64,000 nucleotides of DNA from Xanthobacteraceae bacterium (GCA_028290465.1 JAQGJU010000149.1:1-64000); one strand, 5' to 3'; numbered from the stretch's first letter, positions 9,245-17,885 are shown. The notes: a model not told the origin generated them from the letters alone. Translations and numbers: made by a program.

Positions 9245-10120
9245 ATGTCCGCCCTCCCGTTGTCCTCGATCCCGCCCTTCATCGATCATTTTGCCAAGCT
9301 CGCGTCCGGCTACGACGTCATCCTGAGCGACGTCTGGGGCGTGGTGCATAACGGCATCGTGGCCACCCCGGAGGCCAGCGACGCGCTGACCCGATTTCGG
9401 GCTGGCGGCGGCCGTGTGGTGATGATCACCAATGCGCCACGGCCGAACGCCGATGTGGCCCGGCAGATCGAACAGTTCGGCGTCGCCCGCAGCGCCTATG
9501 ATGCGATTGTATCTTCCGGCGATGTCACGAGAGCCGAGATCGCGGCGCGTCCGGGCCAGAGCGTGTTTCATCTCGGCCCGCAGCGCGACCTGCCGATTTT
9601 CGCAGGCTTTGACGCCGCTCTCGTGCCCCTCGAGTCCGCCGACTACGTGGTGTGCTCGGGGCTGTTCCACGACGAGACCGAAACGCCGGACGATTACGCC
9701 AAGATGATCGAGCAGATGCGCAGCCGCGACCTGTTCATGGTGTGCGCCAATCCGGATGTGGTGGTGGAGCGCGGCGACGAATTGGTTTATTGCGCCGGCG
9801 CCATCGCCGACCGCTACGCGGCGGCGGGCGGCAAGGTGCTGTATGCCGGCAAGCCGTACCGGCCGATCTACGAGACCGCGCTGAAGCTGGCGCGCCCGGA
9901 CGGCGGCACCGGAACCGCGCGCGTGCTGGCGATCGGCGATTCGATCCGCACCGATCTCAAGGGTGCGGCGGCGTTCGGCATCGACTGCCTGTTCGTCACC
10001 GCCGGCATTCACGCCGAAGAGCTGGGCGCGCGCGATGCGCCCGATCCGGCGGTGCTCGGCAAGCTGTTCACGGCCGCCGGCGTGCACCCGACGGCGGTGA
10101 CGACAAAGCTGGTGTGGTAG
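9245..10120 (+). CDS. HAD-superfamily class IIA hydrolase (TIGR01459-like)
   Basis: NagD-type haloacid-dehalogenase-fold protein, predicted phosphatase. Motif I is ILSDVWGVVHNG with nucleophile D29; the usual second Asp of DxD is Trp, as is characteristic of this subfamily. Motif II is MITNAPRP, the lysine motif is AGKPYRPIY and motif IV is IGDSIRTDLKGA. Length 291 fits. Cytosolic, no signal peptide. A good AAAGG ribosome-binding site lies five bases before the ATG. Its substrate is unknown. In relatives, as I recall, this gene sits close to ribF, which here lies 6.7 kb away beyond catabolic and che genes. Confidence 0.88.
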   Translation: MSALPLSSIPPFIDHFAKLASGYDVILSDVWGVVHNGIVATPEASDALTRFRAGGGRVVMITNAPRPNADVARQIEQFGVARSAYDAIVSSGDVTRAEIAARPGQSVFHLGPQRDLPIFAGFDAALVPLESADYVVCSGLFHDETETPDDYAKMIEQMRSRDLFMVCANPDVVVERGDELVYCAGAIADRYAAAGGKVLYAGKPYRPIYETALKLARPDGGTGTARVLAIGDSIRTDLKGAAAFGIDCLFVTAGIHAEELGARDAPDPAVLGKLFTAAGVHPTAVTTKLVW

Positions 10121-10141
10121 CGCAGCAGCCTTTGTTTGCTT

Positions 10142-10174
10142 GTAGGTGGGCGCGCTTCGCTTCGCCCACCCTAC
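10142..10174. repeat. Hairpin between convergent genes
   Basis: gtaggtgggcg at 10142-10152 pairs with cgcccaccctac at 10163-10174, with one bulged base. It lies between the ends of the HAD gene and the dioxygenase gene and may stop transcription from both sides, though no long T-run follows on either strand. The motif is of a common dispersed proteobacterial type. Confidence 0.5.
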
Positions 10175-10189
10175 GGTCTGAATTCTATC

Positions 10190-11077
10190 TCAGTCGCCAA
10201 ATCCCGGAGGCGCGCGACCGCCCCAATAGCTGCCGAGCGTATCGGTCGGCCAGACCTTCGGATTCTGCGGCTGGTCCTGGTGCCACGGACGCGGCTCGAA
10301 ATAGCCGAGGCTTTCCTGCTTCATCTGATCGAGCTCGCAATACAGCTCCATGATCTGGCCGTCTGGGTTCTTGTGATAGATGAACACGTTGTGGCCGATG
10401 ACGTGGCGGCCCGGTCCCCACACCAGATGATAGTTGTGCCGGCCGAGGAAATCGCAGGCGCGCTGGATTTCGGCCCAGTCCTTCAGTTCGAAGGCGATGT
10501 GATGCATCTTCTCGTGCGCGCCGTGCGACGCGAAGTTGATCGTGTGATGATCCGGTCCGCAGCGCAGGAACGCGAAGAAATCGCTGCGCCAATCCGAAAT
10601 CCGAAATCCCAGCACATCGGTGTAGAAGCTGACGACCTTCTGGATATCGGCGACGTTGAACGCCAGATGACCGAGTTTGAGCGGCGTAAATCCGCTCGGC
10701 GCGGCGTCGAACGGTGCCATCTTGGCGGACGTGAAAATCTCGATCTCGGTGCCCTTCGGATCGGAGAACGCCAGCACGTCGGAGATCGCCGGCGTTGCGT
10801 CGCTGCGGCGCTTGGCCGTGATGCTCTTGTCTGAAAGCGCGCGCGATAGAGCAGTCAGATCGTCGTTCGGATCAGCTTCGAACGCGATCTTGGTGCAGCG
10901 AGGCTGGTCGCCCTGTTCGAGCACCACCGTCTGCTGCCCGAGGCGCGTCGACAGGAAGGCGCGGCCTTTCTCGCGCCCGGTCAGCGCCAAGCCGAAAATC
11001 TGCGTGTAATATTCGATCTGGCGGTCGAGATCGGGAGTCTCGAGGGTGGCGTGGCCAATGCGTCGAACGTTGATCAT
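10190..11077 (-). CDS. Type I extradiol dioxygenase (VOC superfamily)
   Basis: Two-domain vicinal-oxygen-chelate protein of 295 residues, the size of 2,3-dihydroxybiphenyl and catechol 2,3-dioxygenases. The C-terminal domain carries the expected 2-His-1-carboxylate iron ligands: H137 in LKLGHLAFNV, H192 or H193 in MHHIAFELKD, and E244 in QIMELYCELD. It should open a catechol-type ring next to the hydroxyls. The start at 11077 (MINVRRIGHATLETPD) is set by GAGGAA six bases upstream. It is the last gene of a four-gene minus-strand unit and lies ten bases after the FAH-family gene, consistent with a meta-cleavage route. The aromatic substrate is not deducible. Confidence 0.87.
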   Translation of the reverse strand: MINVRRIGHATLETPDLDRQIEYYTQIFGLALTGREKGRAFLSTRLGQQTVVLEQGDQPRCTKIAFEADPNDDLTALSRALSDKSITAKRRSDATPAISDVLAFSDPKGTEIEIFTSAKMAPFDAAPSGFTPLKLGHLAFNVADIQKVVSFYTDVLGFRISDWRSDFFAFLRCGPDHHTINFASHGAHEKMHHIAFELKDWAEIQRACDFLGRHNYHLVWGPGRHVIGHNVFIYHKNPDGQIMELYCELDQMKQESLGYFEPRPWHQDQPQNPKVWPTDTLGSYWGGRAPPGFGD

Positions 11078-11087
11078 GGGTGGTTCC

Positions 11088-11942
11088 TCACGATTTGGAA
11101 TCGGCAATGACGTGATCGCGCACCGCGACCTGCATGCGTCCGATGCGGTCGATCTCCGCCGTCAGCACATCGCCATGTTGAATGGGACCAACGCCGGCCG
11201 GGGTGCCGGTGAAGATCATGTCGCCGGGCTTGAGCGTCGCAAAGGTCGAACAATAGGCGATCAGGCCGCGCACGTCGGTGATCATGTCGTTGAGCAAGGT
11301 CTGCTGCTTCAACACGCCGTTGGCGTGCAGCGACATGTTCAACTGCTGCGGATCCGGAATCGCGTCGGCGCTGGTCATCCACGGTCCGACCACCGTGTAG
11401 GTGTCGAGCGACTTGCGAAACGAGCGGTCTTCCGGTCCCCGCACGGTGATGTCGAGGCCGATCGCATAGCCGGCCACGATATCGAGCGCGTGTTCCGGCT
11501 TGATGTCGCTGGCCTGCCGGCCGATGACGGCCACCAGTTCGACTTCATAGTCGGTGCGCCGCTCCGGAAAACGGCGGACCACGCCGGCGGACGGGCCGAT
11601 CAGCGAAGATGGGGCCTTCAAAAATAGTCCGGCTTGGTCCAGCGGCGTGACCACGCGGCCGAACGAGGCGGCCGGGTCGGCCTGCATCTCGGCCGCATGG
11701 GCCTTGTAGTTGTCCGGCGCCGCCAGGATTTTTCCCGGACAGCGGATCGGCGACAGCAGGGTGACTGAGTCCAGCGCATGGCGCGGCGCGCGGGCGATGT
11801 CGCGTTCGGACAGCGCCGCGACCGCCTGCACGGCCGCCAGCACCGGCTCGGCGGCGCCGGCCGGGACGTAGCGCGTGACGTCATGCACCACCAAACCGAC
11901 CACAAGGCCGATGCAATCCTCGTTATAGCGGCACAGGTTCAT
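11088..11942 (-). CDS. Fumarylacetoacetate hydrolase-family protein
   Basis: FAH-fold C-C hydrolase, decarboxylase or isomerase of about 284 residues. The metal site is visible as E133 and E135 in DYEVELVAVIG and D164 in YAIGLDITVRG, with KAPSSLIGP and the C-terminal MIFTGTPAGVGPI signature. Family members act on ring-fission products such as 2-oxohept-3-ene-dioate or acylpyruvates, which fits the extradiol dioxygenase ten bases downstream. The ATG at 11942 lies eight bases after the stop of the Bug gene; the frame extends upstream only into that gene. Homogentisate, homoprotocatechuate or gentisate-type pathways are all possible. Confidence 0.88.
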   Translation of the reverse strand: MNLCRYNEDCIGLVVGLVVHDVTRYVPAGAAEPVLAAVQAVAALSERDIARAPRHALDSVTLLSPIRCPGKILAAPDNYKAHAAEMQADPAASFGRVVTPLDQAGLFLKAPSSLIGPSAGVVRRFPERRTDYEVELVAVIGRQASDIKPEHALDIVAGYAIGLDITVRGPEDRSFRKSLDTYTVVGPWMTSADAIPDPQQLNMSLHANGVLKQQTLLNDMITDVRGLIAYCSTFATLKPGDMIFTGTPAGVGPIQHGDVLTAEIDRIGRMQVAVRDHVIADSKS

Positions 11943-11950
11943 GATGGGGC

Positions 11951-12934
11951 CTATTGCGGTTGCAGGCCGGCGTCGCGCACGATCCGTTCCCAGGTCGAGA
12001 ACTCGGATGTGACGAAGCTGGCGAAGTCGGCTTGGCTGGCCGGCATCAGGTCGAGGAAGTTTTCTTCCAGGCGTTTCTTGGAGGTTGGATCGTTGAGCAT
12101 GTCCTGCACCAGGCCATGCAGCGTCTTCACGACTTCGGGCGGCGTGCCGCGCGGTGCGAATAGCGCAAACCAAGTGGTCATTTCATAGCCCTTCAGGCCG
12201 GCCGCGCTGGAGGTCGGCACGTCCGGGAAATGCTTCAAGGGCTTCTGACTGGCGGCCGCCAACACCCGCAGATCGCCGGAGCGCACGAAGCCCATGATGG
12301 GGCCGGCCGAAACCGAGATCATCTGGATGTTGCCGGCGATCAGGTCGGTGACGGCCGGTGCCGCGCCGCGATACGGCACATGCGTCAATTGCACGCCGGC
12401 CAGCCGCGCGAACTGGTCGCCGGCCAGATGCATGCTGGTGCCGACGCCGGCCGATCCGTAATTGATCGTGTTCGGCTTGGCTTTGGCGAGCGCGATGAAT
12501 TCCTGAAGGTTCTTCGCCGGAATGTCCTTGTGGATCGCGATGACCTGGGGCGCTTCGGCGATGGCGGCGACCGGAATGACGTCGTTCTTCGCGTCGAACG
12601 GCATCGTCTTATAGAGATAGGGATTGATCACGATGTTGCCGCTCGCCACCACGCCCAGCGTGTAGCCGTCAGGTTCGGCCTTCGCGACCGCGGCGGTGGC
12701 CAGATTGCCGCCAGCGCCGGTCCGGTTCTCGACCACGACCTGCTGCTTGGTGCGGGCCGCGAGATAATCCGCCGTGATGCGCGCGACCAGATCGGTCACG
12801 CCGCCCGCCGCCGCCGGCACGATGAGAAGAATTCGTCCTGACGGATAGGTCTGCGCGCGGGCTTCGTTCAGCATCGCGCTGCTGCATGCCAGTGCGATCA
12901 ATAAAGACGCGGCCGTCCGAAAATGAGATTCCAT
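11951..12934 (-). CDS. Bug/TctC-family periplasmic solute-binding protein (cassette I)
   Basis: Periplasmic receptor of the tripartite tricarboxylate transporter family, 327 residues. A cleavable signal peptide (about residues 1-27, ending ARAQ) precedes the mature YPSGRILLIVPAAAGGVTDL, followed by VVENRTGAGGNLA and HVPYRGAAPAV, all standard in the family. Such proteins bind small carboxylates and aromatic acids. No TctA or TctB membrane partner is nearby, so it is an orphan receptor. Its position between the flavin reductase and ring-cleavage genes suggests an aromatic carboxylate ligand, an inference from context. Confidence 0.93.
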   Translation of the reverse strand: MESHFRTAASLLIALACSSAMLNEARAQTYPSGRILLIVPAAAGGVTDLVARITADYLAARTKQQVVVENRTGAGGNLATAAVAKAEPDGYTLGVVASGNIVINPYLYKTMPFDAKNDVIPVAAIAEAPQVIAIHKDIPAKNLQEFIALAKAKPNTINYGSAGVGTSMHLAGDQFARLAGVQLTHVPYRGAAPAVTDLIAGNIQMISVSAGPIMGFVRSGDLRVLAAASQKPLKHFPDVPTSSAAGLKGYEMTTWFALFAPRGTPPEVVKTLHGLVQDMLNDPTSKKRLEENFLDLMPASQADFASFVTSEFSTWERIVRDAGLQPQ

Positions 12935-12991
12935 GATGCTCTCTCCCTTGATGCCTCAGACCCGGCTTTTTTATCGTCGCGCCAGATCCGG

Positions 12992-13612
12992 TCAGTCTTT
13001 TGCCGTGCCGGGCGGTACCGGCCGCAGCAGCGAGCCTCGCGGCTCAAGTTCCTTGTGGTGACGCCACATCATGATTTCATCGATGAGGTCGCCGATCGCG
13101 TCCAAAATGAACGCGTAAGTCGGTTCGTCGTTGAGTTTGCCGTCGGTGATCTTCTTCGGCGCATGGCCGATGCAGACCTGCCGGCGCGCCACCACACGCG
13201 ACAGTGTCGAGGCGAACGTCTCGCGCAACTGCGCCTGCGCGCGGGCACCGCCGAGCGGGCTGTTTGACGTCGACATCACCAGCACTGGCTTGTTGCGTAG
13301 CACCGATGCGTATCCGGGCCGTGACACCCAATCGACGGCGTTCTTCAGCACGCCCGACATGCCGTGATTGTATTCCGGCGAGATCGCGATCACGCCATCC
13401 GCCCGGTCGATAGTCTGCTGCAGCGCCTTGACCGCCTCGCGTGTTTCGGGACGTTCATCGTCGTCGTTATAAACCGGGAGATGCCCGATCGGCACCATGG
13501 TCAGCCGGACGTCCGGCGGCAGCCGGTCGAACAGCGACGTGAGCACGGCCGTGGTCGCCGAGGCGGCGCGCAGGCTTCCTGAAATTCCGATGAGTTCGAT
13601 GGTGTCCGGCAT
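12992..13612 (-). CDS. NADPH-dependent FMN reductase
   Basis: Flavodoxin-fold flavin reductase of 206 residues. It shows the phosphate loop GISGSLRAAS near the N-terminus and the SPEYNHGMSGVLKNAVDWVS signature of the family. It would reduce FMN with NAD(P)H, either to supply a two-component monooxygenase or as a quinone/azo reductase. No flavin monooxygenase is present in this unit, so its partner is unknown. It is the first gene of the unit and is divergent from the LysR gene with only 66 bases between the starts. ATG at 13612 begins MPDTIELIGISGS, the expected N-terminus. Confidence 0.9.
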   Translation of the reverse strand: MPDTIELIGISGSLRAASATTAVLTSLFDRLPPDVRLTMVPIGHLPVYNDDDERPETREAVKALQQTIDRADGVIAISPEYNHGMSGVLKNAVDWVSRPGYASVLRNKPVLVMSTSNSPLGGARAQAQLRETFASTLSRVVARRQVCIGHAPKKITDGKLNDEPTYAFILDAIGDLIDEIMMWRHHKELEPRGSLLRPVPPGTAKD

Positions 13613-13669
13613 TGCCCGGATGCTAGGCGCAACCGGGCCGGGCTGGAAGTCACATCGCCGCAGGCGTAT

Positions 13670-13685
13670 TGTGCATAAATGCACA
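13670..13685. promoter_or_regulatory. Perfect palindrome spanning the LysR start codon
   Basis: TGTGCAT-AA-ATGCACA: two seven-base arms around AA, with the ATG of the LysR gene (13679-13681) inside the right arm. A regulator bound here would block its own transcription or translation and sits in the divergent promoter region of the flavin-reductase operon. The even spacing is not a T-N11-A box, so the binding protein is uncertain. Confidence 0.5.
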
Positions 13686-14578
13686 TCGGAAAGAACATCA
13701 ATTGGGACGATCTGCGGGTGTTTCTGATGGTGGCCCGACTCGGGAGCTTCTCGTCGGCCGCCGACCATCTGGGCATGGTGCACACCACCGTCGGCCGGCG
13801 GATCGCGGAGATCGAGGCGCAACTCGGCGCCAAACTTCTGGCGCGCCACAGCAAGGGGATGCGGCTCACCCATCGCGGCCACGAACTGGCGCGGCGTCTG
13901 GCCGCGATGGAAACCACCGCCGCCGAGATCGAGCGGCATCTGTTCGGCTCCAAGACCGAGATGGCCGGCACGGTGCGGATCACGGCGACCGACGGCCTCG
14001 CGACGTTCTGGCTGGCGCCGCAACTGATCGCCTTCAACCGCGCCAATCCGGCGATCCGGGTTGAGATCGCGACGGTCAATTCCTGGGGCGAACTGGCGAT
14101 CGAGGAAGCCGACATCGCGCTGCGCTATGCGCGGCCGGTCGCCGGCGACACCACGAGCCGCAAGGTCGGCCGCACGCATTTCGCGCTCTACGGCACCAAG
14201 GCCTATTTCGATGCGTTCGGCACGCCGGAAACGCTGGCGGATCTCAAGCATCACACCATCATCGAGAACGTGAACTTTCGCACCAATGCGGCGCTGACGG
14301 CCTGGCAGGCGGCGCTGGCCAGCAATCCGGCGATGCTGGCCGCCAATGCGGCCGCCACGGTGCTGGCGAGCGTGCGGGCAGGGGGCGGCATCGCGATGCT
14401 GCCGACCTTCTTCGAGGCGGCGGCCCCCGACCTGATCATGCTCGACATCCCGCTCAAGCTGACGTCGGACATCTGGATGCTGTCGCACGCCAAGACCAAC
14501 AAGACGCCCCGGGTGCGGGCTTTGCTGAATTTTCTGGCGGACCGTTTCGCGCGCGATCGGGCGCGGTGGTTTTTTTAA
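13679..14578 (+). CDS. LysR-family transcriptional regulator (cassette I)
   Basis: Standard 299-residue LTTR. The N-terminal winged helix-turn-helix is NWDDLRVFLMVARLGSFSSA then AADHLGMVHTTVGRRIAEIE, followed by the linker helix and an effector domain (TVRITATDGLATFWLAPQLI onward). It is divergently placed from the flavin reductase/Bug/FAH/dioxygenase operon, the classic LTTR geometry, and is the probable activator of that unit in response to a pathway metabolite. A perfect palindrome overlaps its start codon. The C-terminal end abuts a terminator hairpin shared with cheZ. Confidence 0.92.
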   Translation: MHIGKNINWDDLRVFLMVARLGSFSSAADHLGMVHTTVGRRIAEIEAQLGAKLLARHSKGMRLTHRGHELARRLAAMETTAAEIERHLFGSKTEMAGTVRITATDGLATFWLAPQLIAFNRANPAIRVEIATVNSWGELAIEEADIALRYARPVAGDTTSRKVGRTHFALYGTKAYFDAFGTPETLADLKHHTIIENVNFRTNAALTAWQAALASNPAMLAANAAATVLASVRAGGGIAMLPTFFEAAAPDLIMLDIPLKLTSDIWMLSHAKTNKTPRVRALLNFLADRFARDRARWFF

Positions 14579-14589
14579 ACCATCCTAAA

Positions 14590-14624
14590 AGCAAAAGCCG
14601 CCCGCGGGTTGATCCGGGGCGGCT
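14590..14624 (-). terminator. Intrinsic terminator of cheZ
   Basis: agccgccc at 14596-14603 pairs with gggcggct at 14617-14624. Read on the minus strand, the stem is followed by a T-rich tail (ttttgctttt), placing a rho-independent terminator 37 bases after the cheZ stop. It also separates cheZ from the convergent LysR gene. Confidence 0.75.
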
Positions 14625-14660
14625 CGCCGATCGAAACGATCCGTTAAGCGTGTCGATAGA

Positions 14661-15380
14661 TCAGGGGAACATCGCATCGACGTCGGACTGCGCGCTGCCG
14701 GTCGAGGCCGGCGCGGTCGGCGGCGCCTTGACCTTCGGCTTGCCGAGCAGCGAGTCGACGTCGTTCTGCGCGATGGCTTCGGCGGCCATCTGCGGGCCGT
14801 TCAGCAATAGCTTTTCGTTGCGCGCGTTCGCGGCTTTCTCGCGATCGCTCATGAAGCCGTCGAGATCCTTGGCCTGCATCACTTCGGCGAAGCGCGACAC
14901 GCGCTCTTCGATGTGCTGCAGGGTCGAGACCACCTTGGCGATGCGCTGGCCGGTGATGTCCTGGAACGAGCAGGCCTCGAACAGGATCAGCATGTGCTGA
15001 TCGACCAGGGCCTTATAGGCCACCGGATCGCTGGCATCGGCTGCCATCAGGGTTTCGGCGGTTTCCATGATGGTGTTGGTGGCGCCTTCGGTCGCCTTGA
15101 CGATGGCGTCGAGTTCCTGGCCGGCCGACGGAATGCGGCTGTCCTTGAGATCGTTGGCGCGCAACGCCCCGATCTCCTGCTTCATCGTCATGATGTAGCC
15201 GGCGATCTCGTTCAGCTCGCGATAAACCGTGTGGTCCATCGTCTGGAAGAAGCTCTGCAGCGATTGTGCCGCGATCTCGGCCAGCTTGATGATGTCACCG
15301 AAGGTGACGTTCTCGCGCTTTTCCTTGAGGAAGCCGATCAGGTTGTCGAAGTGCTGCGACGTATCAGTAGCGGTGCTCAT
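14661..15380 (-). CDS. cheZ: CheZ-type CheY-P phosphatase
   Basis: Chemotaxis protein that accelerates dephosphorylation of CheY-P. The catalytic signature ACSFQDITGQRI holds D141 and Q145, matching the Asp and Gln (D143/Q147) of the E. coli enzyme, within a long helical hairpin. The C-terminal tail ends in QSDVDAMFP, after a Pro/Ala linker, consistent with the CheY-binding peptide of the family. 239 residues. It lies 150 bases downstream of cheY on the same strand and has its own terminator. Confidence 0.9.
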   Translation of the reverse strand: MSTATDTSQHFDNLIGFLKEKRENVTFGDIIKLAEIAAQSLQSFFQTMDHTVYRELNEIAGYIMTMKQEIGALRANDLKDSRIPSAGQELDAIVKATEGATNTIMETAETLMAADASDPVAYKALVDQHMLILFEACSFQDITGQRIAKVVSTLQHIEERVSRFAEVMQAKDLDGFMSDREKAANARNEKLLLNGPQMAAEAIAQNDVDSLLGKPKVKAPPTAPASTGSAQSDVDAMFP

Positions 15381-15492
15381 AGCGCATCCCGTCCGATTTA
15401 TGCGAAGGTCGAACGAACTTCGCGTAGCGGCGTCCGTGCCTTTTGGGTGGCGGACGACGGCACTGATTGACTCTGACAGGGCCGCGCCGTGC

Positions 15493-15516
15493 GGCGTCCG
15501 CGTTTATGCGGACGCC
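15493..15516 (-). promoter_or_regulatory. Stable hairpin between cheY and cheZ
   Basis: ggcgtccgc (15493-15501) pairs perfectly with gcggacgcc (15508-15516) around a six-base loop. No T-run follows on the minus strand, so it is more likely an mRNA stabilising or partial-termination element that sets the cheY:cheZ ratio. Confidence 0.45.
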
Positions 15517-15530
15517 TTGTTCGCAACGCC

Positions 15531-15914
15531 TTACTCGGCGAAGACCGCTTCGATCTTGGTCTTCAGGGTCTGGGCGTTGAAGGGCTTGACGATATAGTTA
15601 TTCACGCCCGCCTTCTTGGCCGCGATCACGTTCTCGGTCTTGGATTCGGCCGTGACCATGATGAACGGGGTCTTCTGCAGGCCGGGATCGGCCCGCACCT
15701 CTTTCAGGAGCTCGTAGCCGGTCATCGGCTCCATGTTCCAGTCCGAGATCACCAGGCCGTATTTCTTCTCTTTCATCTTGGCAAGTGCCGCCGAACCATC
15801 GGCGGCGTCGTCGATGTCGACGAAGCCAAGCTGCTTTAGAAGATTGCGGATGATGCGGATCATCGTGTTGTAATCATCGACCACCAGGACCGGCATCGAA
15901 AGATCAAAAGCCAT
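15531..15914 (-). CDS. cheY: CheY-type single-domain response regulator
   Basis: 127-residue receiver domain with all phosphorylation residues: acidic pair D13/D14, phosphoacceptor D58 in LVISDWNMEPMTG, T88 in MVTAES, and K110 in YIVKPF, preceded by Y107. The DWNMP-like loop reads DWNME. No output domain, so it should act by binding the flagellar switch or CheZ. The ATG at 15914 has AGGAG immediately upstream and gives the expected MAFDLSMPVLVVDD. The cheY-cheZ pair stands without cheA/cheW, so the sensory kinase is encoded elsewhere. Confidence 0.93.
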   Translation of the reverse strand: MAFDLSMPVLVVDDYNTMIRIIRNLLKQLGFVDIDDAADGSAALAKMKEKKYGLVISDWNMEPMTGYELLKEVRADPGLQKTPFIMVTAESKTENVIAAKKAGVNNYIVKPFNAQTLKTKIEAVFAE

Positions 15915-16167
15915 CGCTCCTGCTCCGTTTCGCGTCAACCAGGCGCGCGGATTGCGGCCGTCGTTGCTTCTACGTTCGAGGGGCAAGATTCCCACCGCCC
16001 GAAAGCGTCCGGGCGTCTCCCCAACGTCCGGAAACTAGCAGCGGCATTTGAACATCCGGTTAATCGTCGCTGGCTTGATGGCAAACCTGACCGAAAAGCG
16101 TGTTGACGCTTTGTTAGGTATCCGGGCACTGTTGCGGTGCAATATCGATCCGGGTCTGATCCACGCC

Positions 16168-16734
16168 ATGTCGAAATCCGCCCATAAATCCGGCATTGAG
16201 CCGAAATCGTCGGTCCGGCCGAAGGCGCACCCCGCGCCGGCGCCGGAGTTTGATACCGCGCAGCTTCCATCGGCCCGCCTGCCGGTCGATCCGCGGATGC
16301 TCAAGCTGAATTATTTTGAGGACCTTGTCGTCGGCCAGCGCGAAACGCTGATGAAGACGGTGATGGACACCGACGTGGTCGGCTTCGCCAAACTGTCCGG
16401 CGACGACAATCCGATTCACCTGTGCGACGTCTATGCGGCCGGCACGCGGTTCGGCCAGCGCATCGCCCACGGACTGTATACGGCCAGCCTGATTTCCGCG
16501 GTGCTCGGCACCAGGCTGCCGGGGCCCGGCGCGGTATACCGCTCGCAGAGCCTGAATTTTCATGCCCCGGTCTCGATCGGCGACGTGGTGACGGTGACGG
16601 TCGAGGTCGCCGAACTGATCCAGGTCGGCCGCAAGGTGCGGCTGATCTGCGAGGCCTCGGTGGATGGCCGCACGGTGCTGGACGGAGAGGCTGTGGTGTC
16701 GGTGCCGGCCCGCCCGGCCGAGCCGGTCATCTGA
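16168..16734 (+). CDS. MaoC-family (R)-enoyl-CoA hydratase-like protein
   Basis: Hot-dog-fold hydratase. The hydratase 2 motif FAKLSGDDNPIHLCDVYAAG supplies the catalytic Asp and His, followed by RIAHGLYTASLISAVLG. Such proteins hydrate trans-2-enoyl-CoA to (R)-3-hydroxyacyl-CoA, feeding polyhydroxyalkanoate or side-chain metabolism. The start is uncertain: ATG 16168 (MSKSAHKSG) gives a 40-residue low-complexity N-terminal extension, whereas ATG 16297 (MLKLNYFEDL) gives the compact family length. Neither has a strong ribosome-binding site. It precedes ribF on the same strand. Confidence 0.85.
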   Translation: MSKSAHKSGIEPKSSVRPKAHPAPAPEFDTAQLPSARLPVDPRMLKLNYFEDLVVGQRETLMKTVMDTDVVGFAKLSGDDNPIHLCDVYAAGTRFGQRIAHGLYTASLISAVLGTRLPGPGAVYRSQSLNFHAPVSIGDVVTVTVEVAELIQVGRKVRLICEASVDGRTVLDGEAVVSVPARPAEPVI

Positions 16735-16817
16735 GTTCCGCTCTTATACTGTGGCGCGGTTGACTTGATCGCGCCGGTGACGGCACGGTCCGGCTCCCGA
16801 ACCGATTTTCCGAAGTC

Positions 16818-17813
16818 ATGGATCCAAAAGAACAGCCGGCGAAGCCGTTCGTCGTCGTGCACGGCGACGTAAATCAAAGCCGGTCGGCTCAGGCCACCGC
16901 CGCCCTGCGCGGTGCGGTGGTGGCGATCGGCAATTTCGACGGCGTGCATCGCGGCCACCGGGCGGTGATCGGCGCCGCGATGGCGCGCGCCGCTCGGCTC
17001 AAGGTGCCGGCGGCCGCTTTTACCTTCGAGCCGCACCCCCGCGTCTTCCTGCGGCCGGGCGAACCGCTGTTCCGGCTGACCCCGGAGTCGACCAAGCTCC
17101 GGCTGCTGGCCGCGACCGGGCTCGACGGGGCTATCGTGCTCAACTTCAATGCCGGCTTGGCGGCGCTGTCGGCCGAGGATTTTATCGCGGAAATCCTGGT
17201 CGGCCGGTTCGCGATTTCGGGCGCGGTGATCGGCTTCGACTTCCATTTCGGCCATAAGCGCAGCGGCTCGCCGGCCTTCCTGTCGGCCCAGGGCCAGATG
17301 CGCGGCTTTAGCGTCGATGTGGTGCCGCCGCTGGAGGACGAAGGCCGGCCGGTGTCGTCCGGCACCATCCGGACGGCGCTGGAGGCCGGGCGGGTCGTCG
17401 AGGCGGCCGAACTGATCGGTCACCCCTGGTTCGTGACCGGCGAAGTAATCCATGGCGAGAAGCGCGGCCGCGAACTCGGCTTTCCGACCGCCAATATGGC
17501 GCTCGATCCGGGCTGCGGCCTCAAGCACGGCATCTATGCGGTGCGGGTCGGGCTCAAAGGCCGACACTATGATGGCGTGGCTTCTTTTGGTAGACGGCCG
17601 ACCTTCGATAACGGCTCGGCTTTGCTGGAAATATTCCTATTCGACTTCGCTGGCGACCTGTACGGCCAGCAGCTCGACGTCGCCCTGATCGGCTGGATCC
17701 GGCCGGAACTGCGGTTCGACAGCGCCGATGCGCTGGTTCAGCGCATGCACGACGACGCAGATCAGGCCCGTGCGGTACTGGCCCGCATGCCGGACGCGTT
17801 TCCGCCGATCTGA
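16818..17813 (+). CDS. ribF: Bifunctional riboflavin kinase/FAD synthetase
   Basis: 331-residue RibF converting riboflavin to FMN and FMN to FAD. The N-terminal nucleotidyltransferase domain shows AIGNFDGVHRGH and TFEPHPRVFL; the C-terminal kinase domain shows GEVIHGEKRGRELGFPTANM. It opens the ribF-ileS-lspA run, a gene order widely conserved in proteobacteria. No FMN riboswitch is visible in the 83 bases upstream. Confidence 0.96.
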   Translation: MDPKEQPAKPFVVVHGDVNQSRSAQATAALRGAVVAIGNFDGVHRGHRAVIGAAMARAARLKVPAAAFTFEPHPRVFLRPGEPLFRLTPESTKLRLLAATGLDGAIVLNFNAGLAALSAEDFIAEILVGRFAISGAVIGFDFHFGHKRSGSPAFLSAQGQMRGFSVDVVPPLEDEGRPVSSGTIRTALEAGRVVEAAELIGHPWFVTGEVIHGEKRGRELGFPTANMALDPGCGLKHGIYAVRVGLKGRHYDGVASFGRRPTFDNGSALLEIFLFDFAGDLYGQQLDVALIGWIRPELRFDSADALVQRMHDDADQARAVLARMPDAFPPI

Positions 17814-17885
17814 CGCGATCTCGCGCCCCGCGAGGCCTGGATCCGGGCCTTTTCGCTTCCCATCGGCCCTGCTACTAACCGCGCC

